Of a DNA stretch of 64,000 nucleotides, positions 27,501 to 40,400 are shown piece by piece (position 1 is the first letter of the stretch; each line of letters opens with the position of its first letter). This DNA is from Oxyruncus cristatus (taxonomy: Eukaryota > Chordata > Aves > Passeriformes > Cotingidae). Position numbers and translations under genes: made by a program. The notes below the pieces were generated by a model. That model saw only the letters and a program-made list of their open reading frames with translations. It did no database searches and was not told the DNA's origin. The stretch is from contig VXAY01004756.1 in NCBI GenBank assembly GCA_013399855.1, positions 853,283 to 917,282 of the forward strand, in the 5' to 3' direction.

Positions 27501-30500
27501 AGGATACGCCTGGAATAAAGAGATACTGGAACTTGGTCACCTCCAAGAGCAGCATTGGTGGTCTCACTCACCCCAATAAACACCTGTCTGCCCTCAGGCT
27601 TGTGATTGCTTTGCATGTGCTCATGCAATTTAAGTGCCTGTCCCTCCCCTGTACTCTACACCAGATGAAATTGTGCACAATTAAATGTATTTTAGAAAAA
27701 AAACACCCAAGTAACTTGAAGCTACATTTTCAAAAGGAGAAGGTGAAAGTCTCATGGAGTTACAATGAGATTTTGAGTACCTACATGTTTAAATCCTTTC
27801 TGAAAACGGCAGTTCAAAGGCTCTCAATAACTTTTGAAAACCTTATCCTGTATAATGCAAATTGTAGATGGCTGGACATCAGGATGAATTTCCCACAGAA
27901 AGTTTGATTAAACAACGGAATGGGCTGCCCAGGAGGTGGTGGAGGCACCGTACCTGGAGGTGTTTAAGAAAAGACTGGATGTGGCACTCAGTGCTCTGGT
28001 CTGGGTGACAAGCTGGTGGTCGGTCACAAGTTGGACTCAATGACCTCAGAGGTCCTTTCCAACCTAATTGATTCTGTGACAGTTCTTTCTTCAAAACACA
28101 GACAATTTTTACAGTTTACTGTAAAAAATACACTATATGTAACATTTGTTTGAACCAGCATGACTCGTTTAACTCCCATCACATCAACATCACTCACTTG
28201 GGGTTTGCAACGGAGAAGAGACACTGCTCTTCCTACGTGAGGCTGTCTGTCCCCAGCTCTGGACAGTAGGACATCCCACCCGTCCTCTCCCACCTGCTGA
28301 CACAAACCAGAAGACAACACTACTTTATGATTATGTGAACTTTCACCTCTGCCCAATGCCCGAGGCAAACCCCCACACTGAGAAAGTACCATGGTGGTTT
28401 TAACCGCTGGGGGAAAAGGGAAGGGGTTGAGTTTATTGTTTACTCCCGTATCTCAAATTTAATTAAATTTGAAACGTGGCAGAAATTAGGACACAAACAA
28501 ATAATTAAAACTTTAATCATAAATTAATTTGCTATTTAAAAATATACAGTCCTTGGCATTGATTTCATTTAAGTAATTGAAAGTCTGTTATTTCCTGCAG
28601 TACCTACAGGATAATGCACTACTCAAGAACTAGGCTTTCCAAAAAAAATCTACTTTTTCAACAACTTATTTCTTGTGGCTTTGCTATCTCACTGGCTGCC
28701 TCTGAAAATAATCAAATTAGGCAAATCTTTCCTACATTACACTGAGAATGACATACCATTCACTGACTACACCCCACAGAATTTTAAAATACAAAAAAAG
28801 CTGTTCTTATACAATTTACTTACTCCCTAAAGGCTCCTGACTACTCAACTGATAGTTTAATAATACTCCTATTTTATTAGTATTATTGAAAAGACTGAAT
28901 GAAGAATGATAGGAAAAAATCCTTCATCTCTACAATAAAAAGCAGCTGATAAAGAGCTTCTTAACAAGACACCTTTCAGAATTTCAAAAGCCCCTTAAAA
29001 ACCTAAATGCTCGGAACAAAAATAGCTCCTGTAAGGATGTAACACATCCCTGGAAGTGTTCAAGACCTGCCTGGATGCCACCCTGAGCAACCTGGTCTAG
29101 TGGAAGGTGTCCCTGCCCACAGTGGGGGTTTTGGATCCCTTCCAACCCAAACCACTCCACGATTCTCTGATTCTAAGGAAACAGCAAGATGAGGGAGGAA
29201 AGGAATATCACATTTACAAATCAATTAGGGCATCAGAAGAAATGTCTGTCAATATAAGCCTCATAATCTAAGAAATATTTGACTTCTCTGCTGTCTCATA
29301 CGAGCTTCCACCACAGCCCCTCCCCTGTTGCAGCCTGTAAGATTGTCTTTTCATTACTTCACCACATACCTATATTAATACCTTTAATTTGTTACTCTTC
29401 CATTAAATCAGTACAGTTTGCCTGATGAATTCAGAAGTTACTGGAAAAGAAAGGGTAGAAGAGAAGGAGTGGCACTGGCAGGCTGTGCCACACCTGCTTG
29501 TTTCCTTAAAGGGACCAGGCTTAGACCAGTTTTACAAGCACAGAAGCTGTTATGATTGCGAGTCTTTTCATCTCGAAAATTTTTGGGACTCTAAATATTT
29601 CATAAAAAATATTTAATTAATAATATTTAACATTTAACTTGAAAATACTGAAAATTCATTGATTCTCAGTGTGAGGAAAACTAATTTTCCCCACCAAAAA
29701 TAATAAAATACAATCTCAATTCACTGTTGGCAACCATTAGTTTGAACAGTGGAATTCCACATTTTCATTTTTTGGTGGGAGGAGGTAGAATAGTAAGTAG
29801 GAAACACGTATCTGAGTGGCCAAAGATTTTTAGTCATCTCTTCCTGTTTCGCTGTAGGCCCCACCTGTCACTTGGGTCTGTACAGCCACAGGAATTACAG
29901 GTACAGCACAATTGTTACCAGACATACTTCATTCATGATTTTAGCATTTCCCCCTCTGCTTCAACCATGTGGATCCAGGTTTTGATTAAAAAGGAGAAGT
30001 GAAATTATCAAGCATGTTGCTAACGTTGCCTTGAAGGAAAGATTCCCAAAACCTGTAACCTTGCCACACTTACCAAGCACCGGGAGCACAATGTGAACTG
30101 TGCCACTGTTTCAGGGCAAGCACAATAAAAAAATCATTAGTAGACACCTACTAACATTAAGAACTCCAAACCCACCGGACCTGTCAAATAGGGAACTACA
30201 TCCTCTCTCTTTTTCTCTTAAGAAACACATCATACTTACCAGTAGTATTATTACCTGCATCCAAAATTGGGAGCACTAAAATACCAGGCGGTGCTGCTTC
30301 AGAGCTCTTCATCAAAGCAGTTTGGGAATCTTGGCTACGGATCCCAGTGCTGAGCAGGACTTTTTCCAACCCATTCTATCTGCTTCAGTCCAATGGACAG
30401 ATGGCAAAGTGCAGTTTCCCCAACTGTAGTAGCGTTCTTCAATCTGAGTAGAATTGAGGGCTGAAAAGAAAAGAGAACGTGAGCTCATGTGACCTAACTT

Positions 30501-31408
30501 TCCAACTGTTTTAGCCTAAGAAGAGTCCAGAGAGGTTGTGGACTCCCCATCCCTGGAAGTGCTCAAGACCAGCCCCGGACAGGGTTTGGAGCAACCTGGT
30601 CTAGTGGAAGGTGTCCCTGCCCATGGCAGGAGGCTGGAACTACATCATCTTGAAGGTCCTTCCAACCCAAACCATTCTGTGGTTCTGGGAAGAAGCTTCA
30701 TTCAATTACTACCCAATACTACATCACCCAAACGTTTGTCCCAAAGTATCTCTACAGATGGAGACTCCACAGCCTCCCAGGGCAACCTGTTCCAATGTCT
30801 GACCACTCACAGCAAAAAACTTCCCGTGTTTTAATGGAATTGCCTCTATTTCAGCCTGTGCCCCTGAGTCCACTCATCTCAAGGCTAAACTGTCCCAGCT
30901 CTCCCTGCCTCTCCTCGTGGCATCCCTGTATCCTCACACTGGAGTTTTCCAAACTGTTTTCTGTACCAACTATAGTTTTCCTGTATTTTCATGACTGAAC
31001 TATGTGCCTGACTGGAAATATTTCTTTGCATCATCTGAAAAATAAAGCAGCAAAAATGAAATCCCCAATGAAACTGCCAGTTAAGCCATGAACACATTGG
31101 AGACCCATTAAATGCAGGTCTTTCTCATCCCATTAAAAGTTACACTTTAAAGCAACATTTTTAATATTTCCTGTGTCTCAGCCACATACAATCCAAGTTT
31201 TTATATCAAAATATTGTCTCGCAAAGATTTAATGCTTTAAAAGAAATTAGTTTAAAATAGCAATGTAGGCCAGACACACAATCCTATTAAAAAAAACACA
31301 TCAGCTTTGTCTCACAAATCCTTCTATCACAAAACCATAGTGACCAACATTAATTTTTTTTTTTTTTTTTTTTCTTTTAAGCNCCAAAAACAAAATGGCC
31401 AAAATTTA

Positions 31409-31439
<31 letters not shown>

Positions 31440-34400
31440 TTTAAGCCTTTACTGATGGAAGTCCAAGTTAACCTTTAGTTTATTTTGTCCTGTACTAAAT
31501 CCACTGTGACATTCTTTTTGCCCTTTTAAAAACAGCAACTTTTTGGAAGTCTTCCAGTACTTTGAAATAAACACATTTACAAGATATGCAACAATTAACA
31601 TGAGTGGTTCTAGAGGCTCCTGAGACAGCTCTCAAGTCCCTATGATGTGATGTCCAGATATGTTTATATAATTTTTTTTTAATTTAATAGTTAATTTCAG
31701 AAATCAGTCCTTCACCATCTTTAGCAAAGTGGGTGTGAACTTTCTATTCCAAACAAAAAATGATATGGGAAAGAAGAAAACACTGAAGCACGAAAAAAAG
31801 GAAAGTTACATTAAAAAGACAAAAAAAATACATTAAAACTGTAAAAGTTTATGCTTAATGATGTCTAAAGAGTGAGCTGACTTGGAGACACGCTGAACGT
31901 GACCATTTCACCCTGTAGCTGGTTGTGTTGGAGCCAGAGGAACGACTGCATTAGACACAAAGATCAGAAGATTGTGATGTTTATACACCTAAAAGTTGGT
32001 ATCTGCCCACTTCTCAGTCACAAGTCAGACAACATGTTTCTACTTATTTCTCAAAATGACAAGGTTTAATACTTTTGCTACAGTCTTCACAGAAGAACTT
32101 GAGATTCTCAACAGCAGTTAAATCGTCAGAGAGTTTCCAGCCAAAGCTTCCAAACAGATAAGGTAGAAAGAGGATGAGAGGGTATTTCTTAAAACAAATT
32201 CCAACTGGTAAAGTCTGGGGTCCTTACTGAATACCAAAGGAACTAGTTGAAATAGCTGCTCAGTCACCTGCAATTACCTTCAAAAGCTTGTAAAAGTCAG
32301 AAAAGTTCCCAAAGACATGAAATGCCAGCAAAACAACTTACCCAACAGAGAAGAAAATGAGAATTGCAGACAATTAATCCTTACTTCCATATCCACAGGA
32401 TACCAAACAAAGAGATTAAACCACCTATATGCGCACACCTAGAGGACTGGCCAGGAAAGATTTGTCAGGGGAAAAAAAAGTCACATCAAACTTATCTTAA
32501 TTTTCCCCTTCGACCAGAAATGCATCTTGACTTCAGTCAGGTTTCCTCACAGTACATTTTAGAAAATAAAATAAGAGACAATACAGTCAAGGTTATATCA
32601 CTAAGAACCAGGAACATACAGGGTGTAAAGCTGCGTGGTGGGAGTAAGTCCAGTGGTTTTCCATGAGAATGGCAGAACATGGGAAGCAGGTCGGAATGTG
32701 TCCTCACTCCAGTGTGATTCAGTATTTTCACTGGTGGCTTGTAGAGCATACACTTAGAAACATTAGCAAGTAACACTGAGCTCTGGGAGGCATTGCAAGT
32801 GAATACTGGAACTTGAATATATCTTCAACTGGCCTGAGAGCTTGAACCCTAAGAAAGAAGTAGTTTAGCAATTAAATTACAAATTACATTTTTTTTTACT
32901 GTACTTTTTTTTAATGCATTATTAAGTCAGGAATGATCCAAACATGTTTCATCCTACCTGAAAACAAGAGAGGAACAATTCTCAGGATTCCTTACAGATC
33001 AATTTATATATTTATTATATTATTACAATTATAGTATGGATCTACACGGAAACAATGGGAATGGAATGGAGAAAAATGGATGAAAAGATGCTTCTACACC
33101 AGTGAAGCAGCACAGAGGTCCCAGCACTGCAGAGGCACAGATGACCCACCCTTACAGATCTCCTGCTGATCTTTCCCTGTTCTGTCTCCCAAACTGTTTT
33201 TAAAGTGCTGGACCTCCATGTGGAAGAACAGAATGCAGAAATAATTCTGAGCAGAATCCATGTAACAGTCCTAACTCTCCACAAAGCCTGTAGTGCAAAA
33301 AGACATTGCTCAGCCCAGAGCTTCTAAAATGCAAGGATTTCAAAAAATTACCAGGGAAGCAGTCAAATAGTATTTTTGTCTAATAGCTCCACACACACTG
33401 TGGCTCTTCCATCAGCCAACTGGCAGGAACATTAAACTCCCAAACTTCTTTCACTTTTACAACATGCAAAAAGTTTTATTTTTATTATATATCATGATTT
33501 TAAGAAGTACAACTAAACAAAGCACTACTGTAATTTTCTAATTATATTTTTCACAAGTTTGTAATGTCATAATTTAAATTATGAACTCTTTATTTCAAGA
33601 TGATTAATTAGAATATGTTCCATTTGGAGAACAAGAGTTCAATATCCTATGATCAATTAAACACAATGCACTCCTTTAGCTTAAGATTAAAAACCAAAAT
33701 GCAGCCAAAAAGTTTCTTCCTCATATCTGTCAGATCACAAAAGCATCCATTACAGCAGGATAAGGTTGCCAGAAAACCCCAAGACTTTCAAAAATGTATT
33801 ATTTAGTATAGTGGCTTAGCTCTGAAACTGCACCAGAAATGACACCCGAGCTCAGGACAGTAAGCCTTTTTGCCAATGAATTTCTTGTAAAGTCAACAAT
33901 TATAATTTATTCTGATCCTTTGTGTCATCATATTAGTAGTTATTTTTCAGCAATCCCAGAGCAGCAACAAATAATGCCATAGAAGAGGACTGATATAATT
34001 ACAGGCTGAAAAAGATAGGCCAGCACCCTTACACTCAAAACTACCCTCTGTGGCTCCTTCATACCCCATATGTTGCTAATAAAACTGTTTGAATCATACC
34101 TATGAGACAGTTTTACTGATATTGTATCAGGTCCCTGGGTTCTTTGTATGAGATACGATGTCACCAGCACTATAACTATGCAAATTTTGTGATACAGGAT
34201 CCCACTGGACACGGTATTACATACGTAATTCGCAGTATGAAACTGTGCATTAACAATAATTCTAGTGTTATATAAATGAAACCACTATGTTTATTGAAAA
34301 GCTCGCCACACTACAACGAAATCAAATTTAAAAAGCAATAAAGAGCGACTGATGTGCTCATAGCAAAGATGGCAACATTGGTGTTTTTCCCCAAACAATA

Positions 34401-37400
34401 TAAATTTTGCTTTGTCTTCACATGACAGTACTTTACAGAAACTTTTAGCACTGGCACTAGACAACCGCAACCCCCACCAACAACATTAATTAATGACTTA
34501 AAACAGGAACCTATAGAGTCCCACTTCTAGAAACAGCCATGTGATGTTCAGCAAGAACCACTGTATTCACATGCAGTGAATTCTCAGCTTCTACTACTAA
34601 CCATAGAATAAAATAAAAAGACTAGGCAATGCAGCAGTAAAAAACAAAGAGCTTGGGGATATCAATACGTATCGTGCTGAAGAACCTCAGAAACATCATC
34701 TTCTGGTCAGAAAACACCTGCGCTCCAATTCTGCATCTGATCTCAGACGTCTCTCTGTGTGACACTTCATCCTAGCTGGCATCAGATGCATCAAGGTCCC
34801 TCATCTTTCCCTGCATAACAACATGGTCAGTGCCTTATAAACATCACAAATACCTTCAAAAAGGTGTATCAGAGATCTTTAAAACAAGCATTGCAAGGAG
34901 AGACAGAAAGCTGCAATCTGAAACCCCACAGCACAGTCAGCTCAATACACATTCCCCTCTTCCATGTTTCCAGTGATTTCTTCCCTCCACTCCTGGTTTG
35001 CTGCAGGTGGGGAATACTGGAGCTTGTGAGTATTTTTAAAAGAAATCAGAAAAAAAGGTACCAGGCTGGCATGATAAAGTGAGTCTGGTAAAGAGCCAGA
35101 CTAAGGAGATAAAAGGACGCGATTTCACCAAGGTGCCGTGAGAATTAATAAACCAGATAATTTTATAAAGTAAATTGTACAGTAAATTTGTGTAGTAAAT
35201 TGTCTAATACATATGGGAAAACCCACAGCTCAGTATTCCCTGGTAATATTTTTCATGCCTTCCACTACAGCTAGAAAACATAAATGACACACAGCACAAG
35301 CAGCTAAGGAGTCTCACACTGAGAAGCACTGGCTTTAAGTAACTGATGCAAGAAAAACAGAGTTGTAACCAGGCACTCTAAGGAAGATAAAGAACTGACT
35401 GATTCCTTTAACCTGTGTGTTTCCACTACAGGAGTAGCTTAAGCAGTAACTTCTCCTACAGTTTTCCTTGACACCACTCTCTGTGCAATACAAAAGCCAT
35501 AACAGTTTTATTCTGTTTAAAAATCAATAAATTGCAGCTTAGGTGACATCTGACAAGGCAGAAAGCTCACACTCCACTCCATGAACATTCTGCCCTCTGG
35601 TATTGCTGCTGTGTTTTAACATCATACAGTTTGAAGAGAATTATATATCTACTTTCAAAGTTTGAAAAAAACATCCCCCTCCTCCCCAAATATGGCCCAA
35701 AGCTGTTATGAAGCAACTTATTTTTAGAAAAAGCACTTGTGCAGATACTTAATTTTAATTAATAGTCTCAGTGACTTCAACATTTGCACAGTGAGACAAC
35801 TCCACGCTTCAATTAAAGCCTGCACAGAAATGCTGTGCTGATTCATGGCCAAAAGCATGACAGGAACATCATTATATAAAATGCTTTTAAAATTTAAAGG
35901 AAAAAAATAACAGCACTCTTGCCCTCAAATAGAGCATTAGAAACATTTTAAAACTCACAGCTTCAGCAGAACTTACAGGTTGCTGAATATCAGTGTTGGG
36001 GGAAGATACATTCAATGAAATGGTTTCAGGTTGGGCAAAAGAATTTTGGGGAAATATCTTAACTAAGTGGAAGCAACACAAGTCCCAGGTCTCCATCCTT
36101 GGCATCTATCATCTGCTAAGGCTGGATTTTCAGGAGTGGAGGATTCTTAACCAGAAAAGTGGAGGCAGCTGCACCTTTACTTCTGATGTCTTGCTCTCTT
36201 TTTCCGTTGTTCACATAGCAGACAAATGGATTTCTTTCAATAAACAATTAATTAGATCCAGGTCAGTTCCTCCAGAGAGCATAGTGGACCTCTTCAGCAG
36301 ACAGTCACTTCCAGGGACCAGTCACTGTGAGTTGTAATTCTGTCTATCATATTATACCTATAATAAATCAAATTTTGAAATTATCTGACACACAAGAAAC
36401 ACTAGTTAGGTTTTCTTCACTATGTAGTTATATCATAAACTGTAAGTCTAAATTTTAGGCAGAAACCTTCAAGGTAATTGGTAACAAATTTTCGTTAAAA
36501 TACTCTGGTCTTATGTATAAGCAATACTGTGGCACTTGATGGCCTGTGGCTCTCTACTACCAACTCAGAATTTCAGAAGTTTAAGCATAAGAAAACCCTC
36601 ATTCCATGACAGGCAAGCAACACTTAAAAAGTAATCCTACCATGCTTTTAATAGGGCAATAAGAGGCACAAGGCATCAGCTACCAACAGCCCTGTGAATT
36701 CTGACAGCAAAACTGAGATAAAGGTAAAAATTCTTTAGTAGCCACTGCTAGTTATGAGAAGTGGTTTCCCAAACAACCTGCTTCTTCTTCATTCCAACTA
36801 ACACAACCCGCTGCTGTGCCACAAATCTGGCTGCTGGGTAATGGGGCAGGCAGAAGTCACAGGAGTTTGCTGCTAGCTGGCGTGTCCACCTCCTTGGGAT
36901 GCTCCTTTGGGTGTGAGTATCCACCAACCAGCCCCAGAACTACCCCCTCCCCACAACAGGTGCTTCAGCTAAAGACACTTGCAGAACCTCCATCAGTGAG
37001 GTTCATCAAACGAGGCTTCGCATCACAAAGCAGTGCTACAGCTCCAGCAGCGAAGAGAGACCAAGTTGCCCCTTCTCTGCCTCTGTCACCAGAACAGCAC
37101 AGCCCAGAAGACAGACAACCCAAGCAACAAAACAGATGCACAAGCACAGGTAGAAAATTAACACCTCAGCAGTTTCCTACAGGACCAGTTTCTTCGCAGG
37201 ACATCCGCTTCGCTCCAGCTGAGCGCCGGCCCTGCCAGCCTGCCCTGACTCACAAGGGAGTGCACAGAGATAAAACCAAGCCCAGCCAGACCTAACTTGG
37301 CCCTGCACAGCACCACTTGTGCGTTTCCCCAACCGTTTCACACCTAATTTACAGAGTGCATCATCCACCCTGATCTCACCTGAGCAGCGACTGGAATTAG

Positions 37401-40400
37401 AATCAATCAGTTCACTGATTAGCACTTAAGTGAGACACAGAAAGAAAACAGAACACACTCGAAGACTTTCTGAAGATGCATTATTTTTTATTCCAACTCC
37501 ATTAAGCAGCCCAGTACTTTTAAAGGATTAATGAAAAAAAACATCAAGAAATAATACAGAAGAGGAATGCTGATTCTCAGGGAACATGCCAACACATGAG
37601 GAAGAGCAGACACCTCTCTGGTAGCAAAGAGTAAAGCCAGGATGTTCAAAGAACTTCAGGGACATGTGACCTTGCCCACTTAATCCAGTCACTGAGTTTA
37701 TTTGATTTTTGTGAAACAGCATTTTGATAATTCCTCCTGGAATATCAGATTCACTCTAATACTCACCAATTTACAATACAGTCATTATTTTCACAAGACT
37801 CACAACATATTTTTTCCAGTTTTAGTAAAGAACAGAAAAGTCTTCTTAAACATCCAGAACAGAAAACAGTACCTTAAAATTAATACCAAAAAGCAGTCAA
37901 TGAGTGTATGTATACACATAAGGATTATTTCCACAAACTTTGTTAAGCACAATGTTTCATTTACAGCTGTTATTTTATAAGCAGGAACTGAAGGCAAGCC
38001 CAGGAAGAGTAGAAGTAAGTTTCTAAACAATTTACAGAGATGCTTTTTAACAGGACCAGACAAAACATTCCTTAAAGTTGCATTTACAAGCCAAAGCTGA
38101 CCTGAGGCACCACACTGAGTATATATGAGAGAACCTACATGGACACTGACCTTAATAAAACTAGAGGGGCAAATTTTGCACGGGGAAGACATGCTCTTGA
38201 ACAAATGTTTTCCAATGTATTAGGCACACAGAAGCCTTTTTCTGCATCAAGAACCACACGTCACGTTCCCTAAACTGCTTCTTTTCTTGACCAAACACGC
38301 TGTGGACAACCTACAGAGGATGCCCCTCGGTATTCCTCTTCGAGCTTCCAATCTGCAGTTTCTACTAACAATGAAAATACGAGGATTCCCCCCCACCCCT
38401 CAAAAATCACAGTCAGAGTTAAGATGGCCTTTTCTAAGCTCATGTGCGAAAAAATACCCTGAGTGATTGGAGACTGTCGACACCAAGAGAAGTTCTGATG
38501 GAGATTTTCACTGACTTTAAATCAAGCACAGACCCAGAACCACAGTAATGCAAAAGCAGGGAGAGCTGAGGACGACAAGCAGGATGAATTGCTGTGTAAG
38601 ATGCATGAGGATCCGAGAACACAACTAGTGACTGGTCTTGGTCTAACTTAAAACACAAATGGAAGGAAAAAAAAAAAACCACCACACTAATTCCACACTT
38701 ACCAGGCCTTCCTAGATCTACTTAAGTATAAAACTCAATAAAACCAAATGAAATATATTGAACTGTGTATCCCAACACCAGTCTCAGGTGAGCAACTTCA
38801 CTCAAGACCCTAGCAAACCTTACAACAGAGGTCATTAAGGTCATAACCCCAGGCAGAGCTGCTCTTCAGCCAGACATCAGCCTAACACAGGACTGTGCGC
38901 TTGTACCACACCAGAGTCCATCCATTCTCTACACATACTCTTCCATCTTTTCACCCACTCAGGAGGTACAACAGGTAAAGAGAGGAGAGCTGGTCCACAA
39001 AAATTCACAGTGCTTCCAACCTTTTCCCAATCCTTCACATGTTCTGCAGCTGCTCTACTAAATCCTTGGCCTCAGGTTGTTCTGCTTCTCTAGATCCGCT
39101 CCTATGGAGCCAGGCTGGGAGAGCTGGGGGTGTTCAGCCCAGAAAAGAGAAGGCACCAGGGAGACCTCCACGGCCTAAAGGGGCTCCAGGAGAGTTGGAA
39201 AGCAACTGTGTACAAGAGCCTGGAGCAACATGACAAGGGGCAATGGCTTCCCACTGACAGAGGGCAGGGTTAGATTAGGGATCAGGAAGACATTCCTGAC
39301 TGTTGGGCTGTGAGGCCCTGGCACAGGCTGCCCAGAGAAGCTGTGGCTGCCTCATCCCTGGAAGTGTCCAAGGCCAGGCTGGATGGGGCTTGGAGCAATC
39401 TGGGATAGTGGAAGATGTCCCTGCCTGTGGCAGAGGACTGCAACAAGATGAGCTTTACAGGCCCTTCCAATCCGAACTGTTCTGTGACCCTTCAGTTCTG
39501 AAGAGTGACCTGTGCCCATGCCTCTTCAATGGATCATAAAATTAATTTAAACACTTCAAGACAACATCTCAATCTCTTATTTGGATACTATAAAACATTC
39601 TTGAAGCTTTCTTTGGGAGCCTTGTTAGCAGAAGCAACAAGTTCTAACAGCACTGAACCTCTAAACAACTCTCAACAGACCAAAGTCCCAGACCCACATC
39701 CCAAGACCCAAACTGTAAATCACCTTCCTGATCATAATGAACCAAATGTTTAATAAGACTGGACACATTTAGTTCTTTGTACTCCATAGATTAATGAACA
39801 ATTAAGAGGCTGGAAGCAGAAAATTGACTTAAGCTGAAGTTACTCAATTGTGGGGACAGAATTCTTTTGTCCGCAGGACAGCAGTGACCTATCTAACATA
39901 TTTTAAATAGGTTTTTATCGACTTAAAAATAGCATTTTAAGTAGATTCTTATTACAGCAAAAAGCTTGCTTTACATCTGAGTAACCAGAAGTAAAGAAGT
40001 AAAAAACTCCACAAGCCCTGTGCAGAACATGCAGGCTCTTGACCATTCCTCTCTCTGCCTCAAACTCTGAGTTGCAGAGCTTTAGACCATCATAATCAAT
40101 TAAATAAAATTCAGAATATAATGTTCTAATATTGTCTTTAAAGCTAAATACAGTACTGGCCAATGCTTACCAGGTTACACATGCTAAGCAGTTCAAGTGA
40201 TAATCATAATGATGAATGATGAATTTAATGCCCATTCGCCTTAACTTAATATGAACTATCATATATAAGTCTCACGCATTCATTTTAAGTCACTGGGAAG
40301 GATCCCATTTTTCCTGATCTGAATCAGTGTTCAGTCTGAACTTAGGCATTCCATATTTTTTTGCATTTAACAGAATCATTCTTCGCACATAGGGGAAGAT

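Noticed and set aside
27476..27907. 143-codon plus-strand frame
   Set aside because: No splice support; part overlaps a CR1 and part the complement of a minus-strand exon candidate.
33400..33475. Minus frame LHVVKVKEVWEFNVPASWLM
   Set aside because: Protein-like, but its phase does not fit either neighbour and the donor is poor.
36816..37295. 159-codon plus-strand frame (MPQIWLLGNGAGRSHRSLLL...)
   Set aside because: It lies over a minus exon with a far better acceptor and matching phases; its hydrophilic content is what the mirror of a Leu/Val-rich exon gives.
39915..40163. 82-codon minus-strand frame (ASTVFSFKDNIRTLYSEF...)
   Set aside because: Reads fairly well but has no good donor or phase fit; it was left out of the exon list.
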